In this document: piece after piece, positions 1 to 7,416 of the stretch
Layout: every line of letters begins with the position of its first letter
Numbering within the stretch: position 1 is the first letter of the stretch
Notes under the pieces: model-generated
Databases searched by the model: none
Told to the model about the DNA's origin: nothing
What the model saw: only the letters and a program-made list of their open reading frames with translations
Made by a program: the position numbers and the translations under genes
From: Burkholderiales bacterium
Lineage (GTDB): Bacteria; Pseudomonadota; Gammaproteobacteria; Burkholderiales; Burkholderiaceae_E
Assembly (NCBI GenBank): GCA_003818495.1
Contig: RPRK01000017.1
Coordinates: forward strand, 1-44,118
Length of the DNA stretch: 44,118 bases
Direction of reading: 5' to 3'

Positions 1-2
1 CG

Positions 3-659
3 CTGGCGCGCCCCGGCAAGATCGTGTGCATCGGCGTCAACTACGCCGAGCGCAACGAGGAGTACCGGGACGGCTCGGAGCGGCCGCGATTCCCGAGCCT
101 GTTCATGCGCACCCCGGGTTCGCTGGTCGCGCACGGCGAGGCGATCCTGCGTCCGCCCGAGTCGCCGCAGCTCGACTACGAAGGCGAGATCGCGGTGGTG
201 ATCGGCACGGCAGGCCGGCGGATCCCGCGCGAGCGCGCGGCCACGCACGTCGCCGCACTGACCTGCGTGAACGAAGGCACGCTGCGCGACTGGGTGCGAC
301 ACGGCAAGTTCAACGTCACCCAGGGCAAGAACTTCGAGGCGAGCGGCTCGATCGGCCCGTGGCTCGCCACCGCGGACGGCTTCCCCGACCTCGCCGACCT
401 GCGGGTGGCCACCCGGGTCAACGGCGAGCTGCGCCAGGACGACACCACCGCGCGGATGATGTTCCCGATCGCGGTGCTGATCGAGTACCTCTCCACCTTC
501 ATGCGGCTCGAGCCGGGCGACGTGATCTCCACCGGCACGCCGACCGGCGCCGGCGCGCGCTTCGAGCCGCCGCGCTGGCTGGTGCCGGGCGACGTCGTCG
601 AGGTGACGGTGCCGGGCGTGGGCACGCTGCGCAACAGCGTGGAGGACGAACCGCGATGA
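3..659 (+). CDS. Fumarylacetoacetate hydrolase (FAH) family protein, 5' truncated
   Basis: The 3' part of an FAH-superfamily gene; the frame is open to the left edge (LARPGKIVCIGVNYAE), so the true start lies outside the window. Visible hallmarks are the GVNYAE turn, the metal-binding EGEIAVVIG strand, a QGKNFEASGSIGPW segment and the C-terminal PGDVISTGTPTGAG loop. Family members hydrolyse, decarboxylate or isomerise 2-oxo acids using Mg2+. The stop overlaps the start of an HpaR-type regulator (ATGA), and HpaR genes usually accompany homoprotocatechuate (4-hydroxyphenylacetate) degradation, so an HpaG-like isomerase/decarboxylase is the best guess. The exact substrate is inference. Confidence 0.88.
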   Translation: MARPGKIVCIGVNYAERNEEYRDGSERPRFPSLFMRTPGSLVAHGEAILRPPESPQLDYEGEIAVVIGTAGRRIPRERAATHVAALTCVNEGTLRDWVRHGKFNVTQGKNFEASGSIGPWLATADGFPDLADLRVATRVNGELRQDDTTARMMFPIAVLIEYLSTFMRLEPGDVISTGTPTGAGARFEPPRWLVPGDVVEVTVPGVGTLRNSVEDEPR

Positions 660-1222
660 GCCGCGCGATGCGCGCCTTCTCGCGCTCGCTGCCGATGCTG
701 CTGCTGCGCAGCCATCAGGCGGTGATGGCGCAGTTCCGACCGGTGCTGCGGGCGAACGGCATCACCGAGCAGCAGTGGCGCGTGCTGCGCGCGCTGTCTT
801 CGGTCGACGAGGCGCGCATCTCGCGGCTGGCCGAGCTCACGCTGATCAGCAAGCCCAGCCTGTCGCGACTGCTGCCGGCGCTGGAGGCACGGCGACTGGT
901 CCGTCGATCCGCCACCGAGGACGACGGGCGCGGCGCGAGCATCCGGATCGCGCCCGCGGGCACCGCGCTGATCGGGAAGGTCGCGCCGCACTCCGAGGCG
1001 CGCTACCGCGCGATCGGCGCGGCGATCGGCGACGACGCGATGGCGCAGCTCTACGACCTGCTGCCGCGACTCGCCGAGCGGCTCGAGGCGAGCGCCGGGC
1101 CCCTGGCGTCGGCCTCCCTGCCCACCGCCGCCGCGGCGCCCGCGCCGCGACGACCGGCGACGCCCCGGTCGACCTCGGCCGAGGCCGCCGCGCCGAAGCG
1201 GCGCGTGGCCGGTCGCGCCTAG
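656..1222 (+). CDS. hpaR: MarR-family regulator, HpaR-like
   Basis: A 188-residue MarR-type winged-helix repressor. The segment FRPVLRANGITEQQWRVLRAL (about residues 22-42) is the HpaR signature region, followed by the DNA-recognition helix SKPSLSRLLPALEARRLV and the wing containing EDDGRG. A 45-residue Ala/Pro/Arg-rich tail is longer than usual for HpaR and probably disordered. The ATG overlaps the stop of the upstream FAH gene by 4 nt, so the two are probably co-translated. HpaR proteins repress homoprotocatechuate meta-cleavage genes; that role is inferred from similarity and neighbour. The TAG stop shares a CTAG palindrome with the stop of convergent xerD. Confidence 0.85.
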   Translation: MSRAMRAFSRSLPMLLLRSHQAVMAQFRPVLRANGITEQQWRVLRALSSVDEARISRLAELTLISKPSLSRLLPALEARRLVRRSATEDDGRGASIRIAPAGTALIGKVAPHSEARYRAIGAAIGDDAMAQLYDLLPRLAERLEASAGPLASASLPTAAAAPAPRRPATPRSTSAEAAAPKRRVAGRA

Positions 1223-2172
1223 CCGCGCGGGTGATGCCGGGCGTGCAGCGTCTTCAGGCGCTCGCGCGCGATGTGGGTGTAGATCTGCGTGGTCGAGATG
1301 TCGGCGTGCCCGAGCAGCAGCTGCACCACGCGCAGGTCGGCCCCGTGGTTCAGCAGGTGGGTGGCGAACGCGTGACGCAGCGTGTGCGGCGACAGCGGCG
1401 CGTCGATGCCCGCGACGCGCGCATGGCGCTTGATCAGCGTCCAGAACATCTGTCGCGTCATCGGTGCGGCGCGCCCCGTCACGAACAGGGCGTCCGCCGG
1501 CCGCCCCGCCAGGAGCGCGGCGCGCCCGTCGGCCAGCCAGCGCTCGATCCAGTGCCGGGCCTCCTCGCCCAGCGGCACCAGCCGCTCCTTGTCGCCCTTG
1601 CCGATCACGCGGACCACGCCGTCGACCAGCCCCACCTCGACCGTCTTCAGGCCGACCAGCTCGGAGACCCGCAGCCCGGTCGCATAGAGCGTCTCGAGCA
1701 TCGCGCGGTCGCGCAGGCCGAGCGGCGTGTCGACGTCCGGCGCGCCGAGCAGCGCATCGACCTGGGCCTCGGACAGCGTCTTGGGGAAACGCGGCGGACG
1801 GCGGGCGGACGACAGCCGCAGGGTCGGGTCGTCGGCGCGGCGGCGCTCGCGCAGCAGCCAGCGGTAGAAGCGCCGGAAGACGGCCAGCCGCCGATTGGCG
1901 CTGCTCGGGCGCGAGCCCGCATGGGCGGCGGCGACGTAGCCCTGCAGGTCGGCCTCGCCCGCGGCCTGCAGCGTCACGCCCCGCTCGCCCAGCCACAGCG
2001 CGAGGCGGGCGAGGTCGCCGTGGTAGGCGTCGCGCGTGTTCACCGACAGCCCGTCCTCGAGCCACAGCGCATCGACGAAGGCCTGCACCGCATCGCGGTC
2101 GGCGGCGTCGGGCGGCACCGCGGCGTTCGGGCCCCGGCCGCCGGCGGCCCGGGCCGGGGGGCGGCGGGTCAC
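1219..2172 (-). CDS. xerD: Site-specific tyrosine recombinase XerD
   Basis: A 317-residue tyrosine recombinase that, with XerC, resolves chromosome dimers at dif under FtsK control. With the GTG start used here the catalytic set is R168, K192, H263, R266, H289 and Tyr298 (motifs ATGLRVSEL, GKGDKERL, PHTLRHAFATHLL, LLGHADISTTQIYTH), spaced as in E. coli XerD but about 20 residues later because of an N-terminal extension. The N-terminal SAM-like core-binding domain spans about residues 25-115. The GTG start at 2172 was chosen because it forms a GTGA overlap with the queG stop, implying coupled translation. An ATG at 2259 in the same frame would overlap queG by 90 nt and is less likely. Confidence 0.93.
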   Translation of the reverse strand: MTRRPPARAAGGRGPNAAVPPDAADRDAVQAFVDALWLEDGLSVNTRDAYHGDLARLALWLGERGVTLQAAGEADLQGYVAAAHAGSRPSSANRRLAVFRRFYRWLLRERRRADDPTLRLSSARRPPRFPKTLSEAQVDALLGAPDVDTPLGLRDRAMLETLYATGLRVSELVGLKTVEVGLVDGVVRVIGKGDKERLVPLGEEARHWIERWLADGRAALLAGRPADALFVTGRAAPMTRQMFWTLIKRHARVAGIDAPLSPHTLRHAFATHLLNHGADLRVVQLLLGHADISTTQIYTHIARERLKTLHARHHPRG

Positions 2173-3305
2173 GATGCGGAGGCCGGCCGCGAGGGCTCGG
2201 TCCGCGCCTCGGATTCCGGATCCGGGACGCCTGCCGCCCGATGACGCTCGAGCGCCCACCGCACGTGCTCCGCGACCAGCGGCGAAGGATCGTGCTCGCG
2301 GGACCGCAGCGCCGCGATCACCTGCGGCGAGGCGGGCGCGTTCCCGAGCGCGACGGCGATGTTGCGCAGCCAGCGTTCATGGCCGATGCGACGGATCGCC
2401 GATCCCTCCATGCGCGACTCGAACGCCGGGCGGTCCCAGCCGAACAGCTCGACCAGTGACGCGGCGTCGAGCCGGTTGCGGCTCGCGAAGTCGGGCAGCG
2501 ACGCCATCGCGGCGTACTTGTTCCACGGGCAGGCGAGCTGGCAGTCGTCGCAGCCGTAGATCCGGTTGCCGATCGCCTCGCGGAACTCGACCGGGATCGC
2601 ACCCTTCGCCTCGATGGTCAGGTAGGCGATGCAGCGCCGCGCGTCGAGCCGGTAGGGGGCGACGATCGCGCGCGTCGGGCAGGCGTCCAGGCAGGCGGTG
2701 CAGCGCCCGCAGTGCTCGTCGACCGGCGCGTCGACCGGCAGCGGCAGGTCGGTGTAGAGGGTGCCCAGGAAGCGCATGGACCCGCCCTCGCGCGCCAGCA
2801 GCAGCGTGTGCTTGCCCCGCCAGCCGAGTCCCGCGCGGCGCGCGAGCTCGACCTCCATGACCGGCGCGGAATCGCAGAAGGCCCGCCATCCGAACGGGCC
2901 GACCGCCGCCTGCAGACGCTCGGCGAGCCGCGAGAGCCGGCTCCGCACCACCTTGTGGTAATCGCGGCCCAGCGCATAGCGCGACACGTAGGCCCGCTCG
3001 GGGTCGGCCAGCGTCAGCCAGGCCTGCTCGAGCCAGGCCGGATCGTCGGGCGCGTAGTCGAGGCTCACCATGACCGCCCGCAGGGTGCCGGGCACCAGCG
3101 CGTCGGGCCGTGCCCGGAGACCGGCGTGGCGGGCCATATAATCCATCTCGCCGTGGAACCCTGCGTCGAGCCAGCGCGCCAGCCCGTCGGCGGCGGGCGA
3201 GTGCTCGATGCCGGAGACGTCCGCGACACCGATCGACGCGAAGCCGAGCTCCCGGGCCCAGCCGCGCAGCCGCTCCATCCAGTCGTCCAGGGTCGCTTCG
3301 TCCAT
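2169..3305 (-). CDS. queG: Epoxyqueuosine reductase QueG
   Basis: A 378-residue cytosolic enzyme that reduces epoxyqueuosine to queuosine in tRNA, using cobalamin and two [4Fe-4S] clusters. The ferredoxin-like cluster cysteines are visible as CGRCTACLDAC (C199, C202, C205, C209) and CDDCQLACP (C252, C255, C259). The likely catalytic Asp is D145 in DSAPVMEVELARRAGLGW. A HEAT-like C-terminal region (about 300-378) follows, as in other QueG proteins. The ATG at 3305 begins at MDEATLDDW and has no ribosome-binding site; a TACAAT hexamer sits only 5 nt upstream (see promoter). It is operonic with xerD and divergent from the GT41 gene. Confidence 0.95.
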   Translation of the reverse strand: MDEATLDDWMERLRGWARELGFASIGVADVSGIEHSPAADGLARWLDAGFHGEMDYMARHAGLRARPDALVPGTLRAVMVSLDYAPDDPAWLEQAWLTLADPERAYVSRYALGRDYHKVVRSRLSRLAERLQAAVGPFGWRAFCDSAPVMEVELARRAGLGWRGKHTLLLAREGGSMRFLGTLYTDLPLPVDAPVDEHCGRCTACLDACPTRAIVAPYRLDARRCIAYLTIEAKGAIPVEFREAIGNRIYGCDDCQLACPWNKYAAMASLPDFASRNRLDAASLVELFGWDRPAFESRMEGSAIRRIGHERWLRNIAVALGNAPASPQVIAALRSREHDPSPLVAEHVRWALERHRAAGVPDPESEARTEPSRPASAS

Positions 3306-3310
3306 CCGCC

Positions 3311-3316
3311 ATTGTA
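3311..3316 (-). promoter_or_regulatory. Putative -10 element of queG (leaderless start)
   Basis: On the minus strand TACAAT is followed by GGCGG and then the queG ATG. A start site 6-8 nt past the hexamer would fall on or next to the ATG, giving a leaderless mRNA. No convincing -35 is visible at 16-18 nt. Confidence 0.5.
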
Positions 3317-3405
3317 GGAACAAGCGCCCCCGGTCTTCTTCGCTCGAGCTTGCCGCCGTCGCCCACGCCGGCGTTTCCGACCCGCCCGGAGTCTCACGCG
3401 TCGCC

Positions 3406-5340
3406 ATGCAGCCCACGCCCGAACGTCCTCCCGCCCCGAAGCCGGCCGCCGACCCGGTCGCCGCGGCCATCCGCCCGATCCTCGAGCGGGCGATCGCCCT
3501 GCACAAGGCGGGCCGGCTGATCGAGGCGCGCGCGGTCTACGAAGCGATCCTCGCCTCGCAGCCCCGGCAGTTCGACGCGCTCAACAACCTCGGCGTGCTG
3601 TGCAAGGCGCTGCACGACCATCGGCGCGCGCTCGAACTCTTCGACCGTGCCGCCGAGGTCGACCCCGGCGTCGCCTCGCTGCACGTGAACCGGGGGAACC
3701 TGCTGGCGATGACCAAGCGCCACGACGAGGCGCTGGCGAGCTACGACCGGGCGCTCGCGGTGCGCCCGACTCACGCCGACGCGCACTACGCGCGCGGCTG
3801 CCTCGAGAAGGACCGCGGGCGCTACGACGCCGCGCTGGCGTGCTTCGACCGCGCCATCGGGCTGCGGCCCGGCTACGCCGACGCGCACTACGAGCGCGGG
3901 ATGGTGCTGCAGGGGATGCAGCGGCTCGACGACGCGGTCGCGGCCTTCGGCGAGACACTGCGCATCGATCCGGTCTACCCGTTCGCGAAGGGTTCGCTGC
4001 TGCACGCGAAGATGCTCGCCTGCGACTGGACGGGGCTCGAGGCACTCGACCGATCGCTGCGCGCCGACGTCGCCGCCTCCCGCCGCGCGGCGCGTCCCTT
4101 CGGCTACCAGGGGCTGTGCGACGACGAGGCGAGCCTGCGGCGCTGCGCCGAGATCTTCACCGCCAGCCGCTTTCCCCGCACCGACGTCGGCTTTCCGCGG
4201 CGCATGCCGGGCAGCGGACCGAAGCTGCGCATCGGCTATGTCTGCGGGGAGTTCCGCGAGCAGGCGACCTCCATCCTGATGGCCGAGGCCTGGTCGCTGC
4301 ACGACCGGAACGCGTTCGAGCTGCATGCGTTCGACAACGGCTGGAACGACGGCAGTCCGCGGCGCGAGCGGCTCGAGCGCTCGTTCGACCGGTTCACCGA
4401 CATCTCCGCCCTGTCCGACCTCGATGCCGCCCGGCTCGTCCACGAGCGCGGCATCGACGTCCTGGTCGACATGAACGGCTTCTTCGGCCGCGGCCGCCAG
4501 GGCGTGTTCGCGATGCGCCCGGCACCGATCCAGGTCACCTACCTCGGCTTTCCGGGCACGACCGGCGCCGACTACATGGACTACCTGATCGCCGACCGGA
4601 CGGTCGTGCCCGACGCGAGCCGCGCGCACTACCGCGAGCAGGTCGTGCGCCTGCCGCACAGCTACCAGGCCAACGACCGGCAGCGGCCGATGTCGGAGCG
4701 CCGCTTCACCCGCGACGAGCTCGGGCTGCCCGAGCGGGCGTTCGTGTTCTGCTGCTTCAACAATTCCTACAAGATCACGCCGGCGACCTTCTCGTCCTGG
4801 ATGCGCATCCTGCTGGCGGTCGAGGGCAGCGTGCTGTGGCTGCGCGATGCCAATCCGGTGGCCGCCGACAACCTCCGGCGGGAGGCCGAGCGGCGCGGCG
4901 TGTTCGGCGAGCGGCTGGTGTTCGCACCGATCATGCCGCCGCCCGAGCACCTGTCCCGCCACCGCGCGGCCGACCTGGTCCTCGACACGCTGCCGTACAA
5001 CGCCCACACGACGGCGAGCGACGCGCTCTGGGCCGGCGTGCCGCTGGTGACGCTCGAGGGACGCACCTTCCCCGGTCGGGTGGCCGCGAGCCTGCTCGAG
5101 GCCGTCGGCCTGCCGGGCCTGGTGACGCGTTCGGCCGCCGACTACGAGGCGCTCGCCATCGGGCTCGCCCGCGACCCCGCCCGGCTCGCCGAGCTCCGGA
5201 CGGCGCTCGTCCGACAGCGCGGCGTCGCGCCGCTGTTCGACACGCCGCGCACCGTCGCCCATCTCGAGACCGCCTTCCGCGCGATGGTCGCCCGGGCGCG
5301 CGCCGGTCTGCCGCCGACGGCGATCGACATCGCGGCCTGA
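3406..5340 (+). CDS. TPR-repeat O-GlcNAc-transferase-like glycosyltransferase (GT41)
   Basis: A 644-residue protein with about five TPR units (residues 20-195) followed by a GT41/SPINDLY catalytic region (from about 270). Recognisable blocks are RIGYVCGEFREQATS, PIQVTYLGFPGTTG, the nucleotide-binding FCCFNNSYKITP, and LDTLPYNAHTTASDALWAGVPLVT near the C-terminus. Eukaryotic OGT moves GlcNAc from UDP-GlcNAc to protein Ser/Thr; bacterial homologues modify proteins such as flagellin or adhesins or have unknown targets. The block that in human OGT reads GYVSSDFGNH carries Gln in place of the His (GYVCGEFREQ), as I recall for some bacterial relatives. The start MQPTPERP was chosen because upstream codons are unlike protein and overlap the queG promoter. 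No acceptor protein is evident nearby. Confidence 0.88.
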   Translation: MQPTPERPPAPKPAADPVAAAIRPILERAIALHKAGRLIEARAVYEAILASQPRQFDALNNLGVLCKALHDHRRALELFDRAAEVDPGVASLHVNRGNLLAMTKRHDEALASYDRALAVRPTHADAHYARGCLEKDRGRYDAALACFDRAIGLRPGYADAHYERGMVLQGMQRLDDAVAAFGETLRIDPVYPFAKGSLLHAKMLACDWTGLEALDRSLRADVAASRRAARPFGYQGLCDDEASLRRCAEIFTASRFPRTDVGFPRRMPGSGPKLRIGYVCGEFREQATSILMAEAWSLHDRNAFELHAFDNGWNDGSPRRERLERSFDRFTDISALSDLDAARLVHERGIDVLVDMNGFFGRGRQGVFAMRPAPIQVTYLGFPGTTGADYMDYLIADRTVVPDASRAHYREQVVRLPHSYQANDRQRPMSERRFTRDELGLPERAFVFCCFNNSYKITPATFSSWMRILLAVEGSVLWLRDANPVAADNLRREAERRGVFGERLVFAPIMPPPEHLSRHRAADLVLDTLPYNAHTTASDALWAGVPLVTLEGRTFPGRVAASLLEAVGLPGLVTRSAADYEALAIGLARDPARLAELRTALVRQRGVAPLFDTPRTVAHLETAFRAMVARARAGLPPTAIDIAA

Positions 5341-5366
5341 GCCGGGGTGGCTCGGAGGACGCGACC

Positions 5367-5918
5367 ATGACGCACACCGTCCCGCCCCGGCCGACCGGGT
5401 CGTCCGGGCCGACCACGCCGACGGCCCCGACCGCCACCCGGCAGCTGGTGCTCGCCGACGAAACGGCCACCGCCGCCCTTGCCGCTCGCCTCGCGGCCGC
5501 GCTCGAGCCGGGCATGGTGCTGTGGCTGTCGGGCGGGCTCGGCGCGGGCAAGACCACGCTCGTCCGGGGGGTGCTGAGGGCACTCGGCCACACCGGGAAA
5601 GTACGCAGCCCCACCTTCACGCTGCTCGAACCTTATAATCTGGTGAGGTTTCCGGTCTATCACTTTGATTTCTATAGATTCTCATCAGCGGACGAGTGGC
5701 GTGACGCGGGCTTCGACGAGTACTTCCGCGGCGCGGGTGCCTGCCTGGTCGAGTGGCCGGAGCTGGCCGGCCCGGACCTGCCCCGGGCCGACCTCGCGAT
5801 CCGCCTCGGCTTCGCCGACGACGACGCCGAGCGCACGGGCGACGCGCGCATCGCGCAGCTCGACGCCTTCGGCGACGCGGGGCTGCGGTGCCTGAACGCG
5901 GCCGCCGCCGCTTCCTGA
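5367..5918 (+). CDS. tsaE: tRNA threonylcarbamoyladenosine biosynthesis ATPase TsaE
   Basis: A 183-residue P-loop ATPase that works with TsaB and TsaD to make t6A37 in ANN-decoding tRNAs. The Walker A motif GGLGAGKTT (about residues 56-64) is followed by the family block SPTFTLLEPY and VYHFDFYRF, and EWPE near residue 130. The N-terminal 25 residues are a Pro/Thr-rich extension. A GGAGG-type ribosome-binding site precedes ATG 5367. The 3' end overlaps the amiC start by 31 nt, a common tsaE-amiC arrangement. The stretch 5631-5690 is only about 40% GC, far below its surroundings, and contains a perfect TATAAT at 5634-5639. Confidence 0.95.
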   Translation: MTHTVPPRPTGSSGPTTPTAPTATRQLVLADETATAALAARLAAALEPGMVLWLSGGLGAGKTTLVRGVLRALGHTGKVRSPTFTLLEPYNLVRFPVYHFDFYRFSSADEWRDAGFDEYFRGAGACLVEWPELAGPDLPRADLAIRLGFADDDAERTGDARIAQLDAFGDAGLRCLNAAAAAS

Positions 5919-7396
5919 GCGCGGCGCCCGGCGCACTGCTCGCGCTCGACCTGCCGCTCGCGCACGGCGCGACCATCGTGGCGGTGCGGGTCTGGCCCGC
6001 GAAGGACTACACCCGGGTCACTCTCGAGCTCGACGCCCCCCTCAAGGCGTCGCACTTCACCGTCGCCGACCCGCCCCGCCTGGTCGTCGACCTCGAGGGC
6101 GTCGAGATCGACACCCAGCTGCGCGACCTGGTCGCCAAGGTGCAGGCGAACGACCCGTACATCGCGACGGTGCGCGTCGGGCAGAACCGGCCCCGCGTCA
6201 CGCGGCTGGTCTTCGACCTGAAGGCACCGGTCGCGCCGCAGGTCTTCTCGCTCGCTCCGATCGCGGTGTACCGGCATCGGCTGGTGCTCGACCTGCATCC
6301 GGTCGAGCCGCCCGACCCGCTCGCGCAGCTGATCGGGTCCGAACGCGGTGCGGCAGGGGCGGAAGGCACGGCAGCGACCGCGCCCGTGCCGCCGGGCGCG
6401 GCGTCCGCCGGCACGGCGGCGGCGTCATCGTCATCGCCGGCATCTCCCTCGTCGTCCTCGTCGTCCTCGTCGTCCTCAGCATCGTCTTCGCCGTCTTCGC
6501 CGCCTCCATCGTCGGCCGCGTCCGCGCCCCCCCCCCGGTCCGCGATGCCTTCGGGGCCGGCACCGGGCGGCCCCCGCGCAGCGGTGGGCGCCCGTCCGCC
6601 GCGCCCACCCGCCGACGACCCGATCGCCGGCCTGATCCGGGACCGCGACCCATCGACACCCGGGACCCGCAAAGCGCCCGCGGTCACGCGGATGGTCACC
6701 ATCGCGATCGACCCGGGCCACGGCGGCGAGGATCCGGGCGCGGTCGGGCGCTACGGCACGCTCGAGAAGGACGTGGTGCTCTCGGTCGCCTTCCGGCTGC
6801 GCGAGCGCATCAATGCCGAGCCGAACATGCGGGCGTACCTGACCCGCGACTCCGACTACTTCGTGCCGCTGGCGACGCGGGTCTCGAAGGCGCGCGCCGT
6901 GCAGGCCGATCTCTTCGTGTCGGTGCATGCCGACGCCTTCGTGCTGCCCAACGCGCGCGGCTCCTCGGTGTTCGTGCTGTCCGACCGGACCGCCTCGAGC
7001 GTCGGCGCGCGCTGGCTCGCCAGCCGGGAGAACCGCGCGGACCTGATCGGCGGCGTGAACCTGCCGCGGCGCAGCCGCGAGGTCGCCCGCGTGCTGCTCG
7101 ACCTGTCGACCACCGCGCAGATCCGCGAGAGCAAGCGGCTGGCCAGCGCGGTGCTCGGCGAGCTGCGCAGCATCGGCGAGGTGCACAAGCCGAGCGTCGA
7201 GCAGGCCGCCTTCGCGGTGCTGCGCGCGCCCGACATCCCGTCGATCCTCGTCGAGACCGCCTTCATCAGCAACCCGGACGAGGAGCGCAAGCTGCGCAAC
7301 CCCCGCTACCAGCGGCAGATCGCCGACGCGATCTTCGCGGGCATCCGCAACCACTTCCGGCGCAACCCGCCGCCGGCGCGGGGGCAGACCGCATGA
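5888..7396 (+). CDS. amiC: N-acetylmuramoyl-L-alanine amidase AmiC
   Basis: A 502-residue periplasmic Zn amidase that splits septal peptidoglycan during daughter-cell separation. Layout: a twin-arginine-type signal (RGRRRFLSAAPGALLAL, residues 4-20), an AMIN domain (about 30-140) for septal targeting, a low-complexity Ser/Pro/Ala linker (about 155-260), then the Amidase_3 domain. Zn ligands are H278 (DPGHGGE), E293 (LEKDV) and H347 (SVHAD); the catalytic Glu is E456 (ILVETAFISN). The GTG at 5888, inside tsaE, is chosen because it starts just before the Tat signal. The linker contains a 9-bp tandem repeat and a run of ten C (separate entries), where slippage would remove the catalytic domain. 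Confidence 0.95.
   Translation: MPERGRRRFLSAAPGALLALDLPLAHGATIVAVRVWPAKDYTRVTLELDAPLKASHFTVADPPRLVVDLEGVEIDTQLRDLVAKVQANDPYIATVRVGQNRPRVTRLVFDLKAPVAPQVFSLAPIAVYRHRLVLDLHPVEPPDPLAQLIGSERGAAGAEGTAATAPVPPGAASAGTAAASSSSPASPSSSSSSSSSSASSSPSSPPPSSAASAPPPRSAMPSGPAPGGPRAAVGARPPRPPADDPIAGLIRDRDPSTPGTRKAPAVTRMVTIAIDPGHGGEDPGAVGRYGTLEKDVVLSVAFRLRERINAEPNMRAYLTRDSDYFVPLATRVSKARAVQADLFVSVHADAFVLPNARGSSVFVLSDRTASSVGARWLASRENRADLIGGVNLPRRSREVARVLLDLSTTAQIRESKRLASAVLGELRSIGEVHKPSVEQAAFAVLRAPDIPSILVETAFISNPDEERKLRNPRYQRQIADAIFAGIRNHFRRNPPPARGQTA
6449..6475 (+). repeat. In-frame 9-bp tandem repeat in the amiC linker
   Basis: Three perfect copies of TCGTCGTCC encode nine of the linker serines. Imperfect copies flank both sides (6426-6500). 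Unit gain or loss would keep frame and change linker length. Confidence 0.85.
6527..6536 (+). repeat. Homopolymer run of ten C inside amiC
   Basis: Ten consecutive C residues encode part of the APPPR stretch near residue 214. One-base slippage would truncate AmiC before its amidase domain. Confidence 0.9.
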
Positions 7397-7416
7397 ACGG
7401 TCTCCGGATCCGTTGA
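7393..7416 (+). other. Mini-ORF bridging amiC and chrA (MNGLRIR)
   Basis: The ATG overlaps the amiC stop as ATGA. Seven codons later the TGA overlaps the TTG start of chrA as TTGA. Ribosomes leaving amiC could restart here and be delivered to the TTG. It is probably a translational relay rather than a functional peptide; this is inference. Confidence 0.35.

Noticed and set aside
1219-2172. xerD as an integrase of a mobile element
   Set aside because: It shows the housekeeping XerD motif spacing, sits in an operon with queG, and has no attachment-site repeats or cargo nearby.
3137-3142. Perfect TATAAT on the plus strand inside queG
   Set aside because: No -35 was found, it is about 265 nt before the next plus-strand gene, and it is explained by the conserved Asp-Tyr-Met codons on the queG strand.
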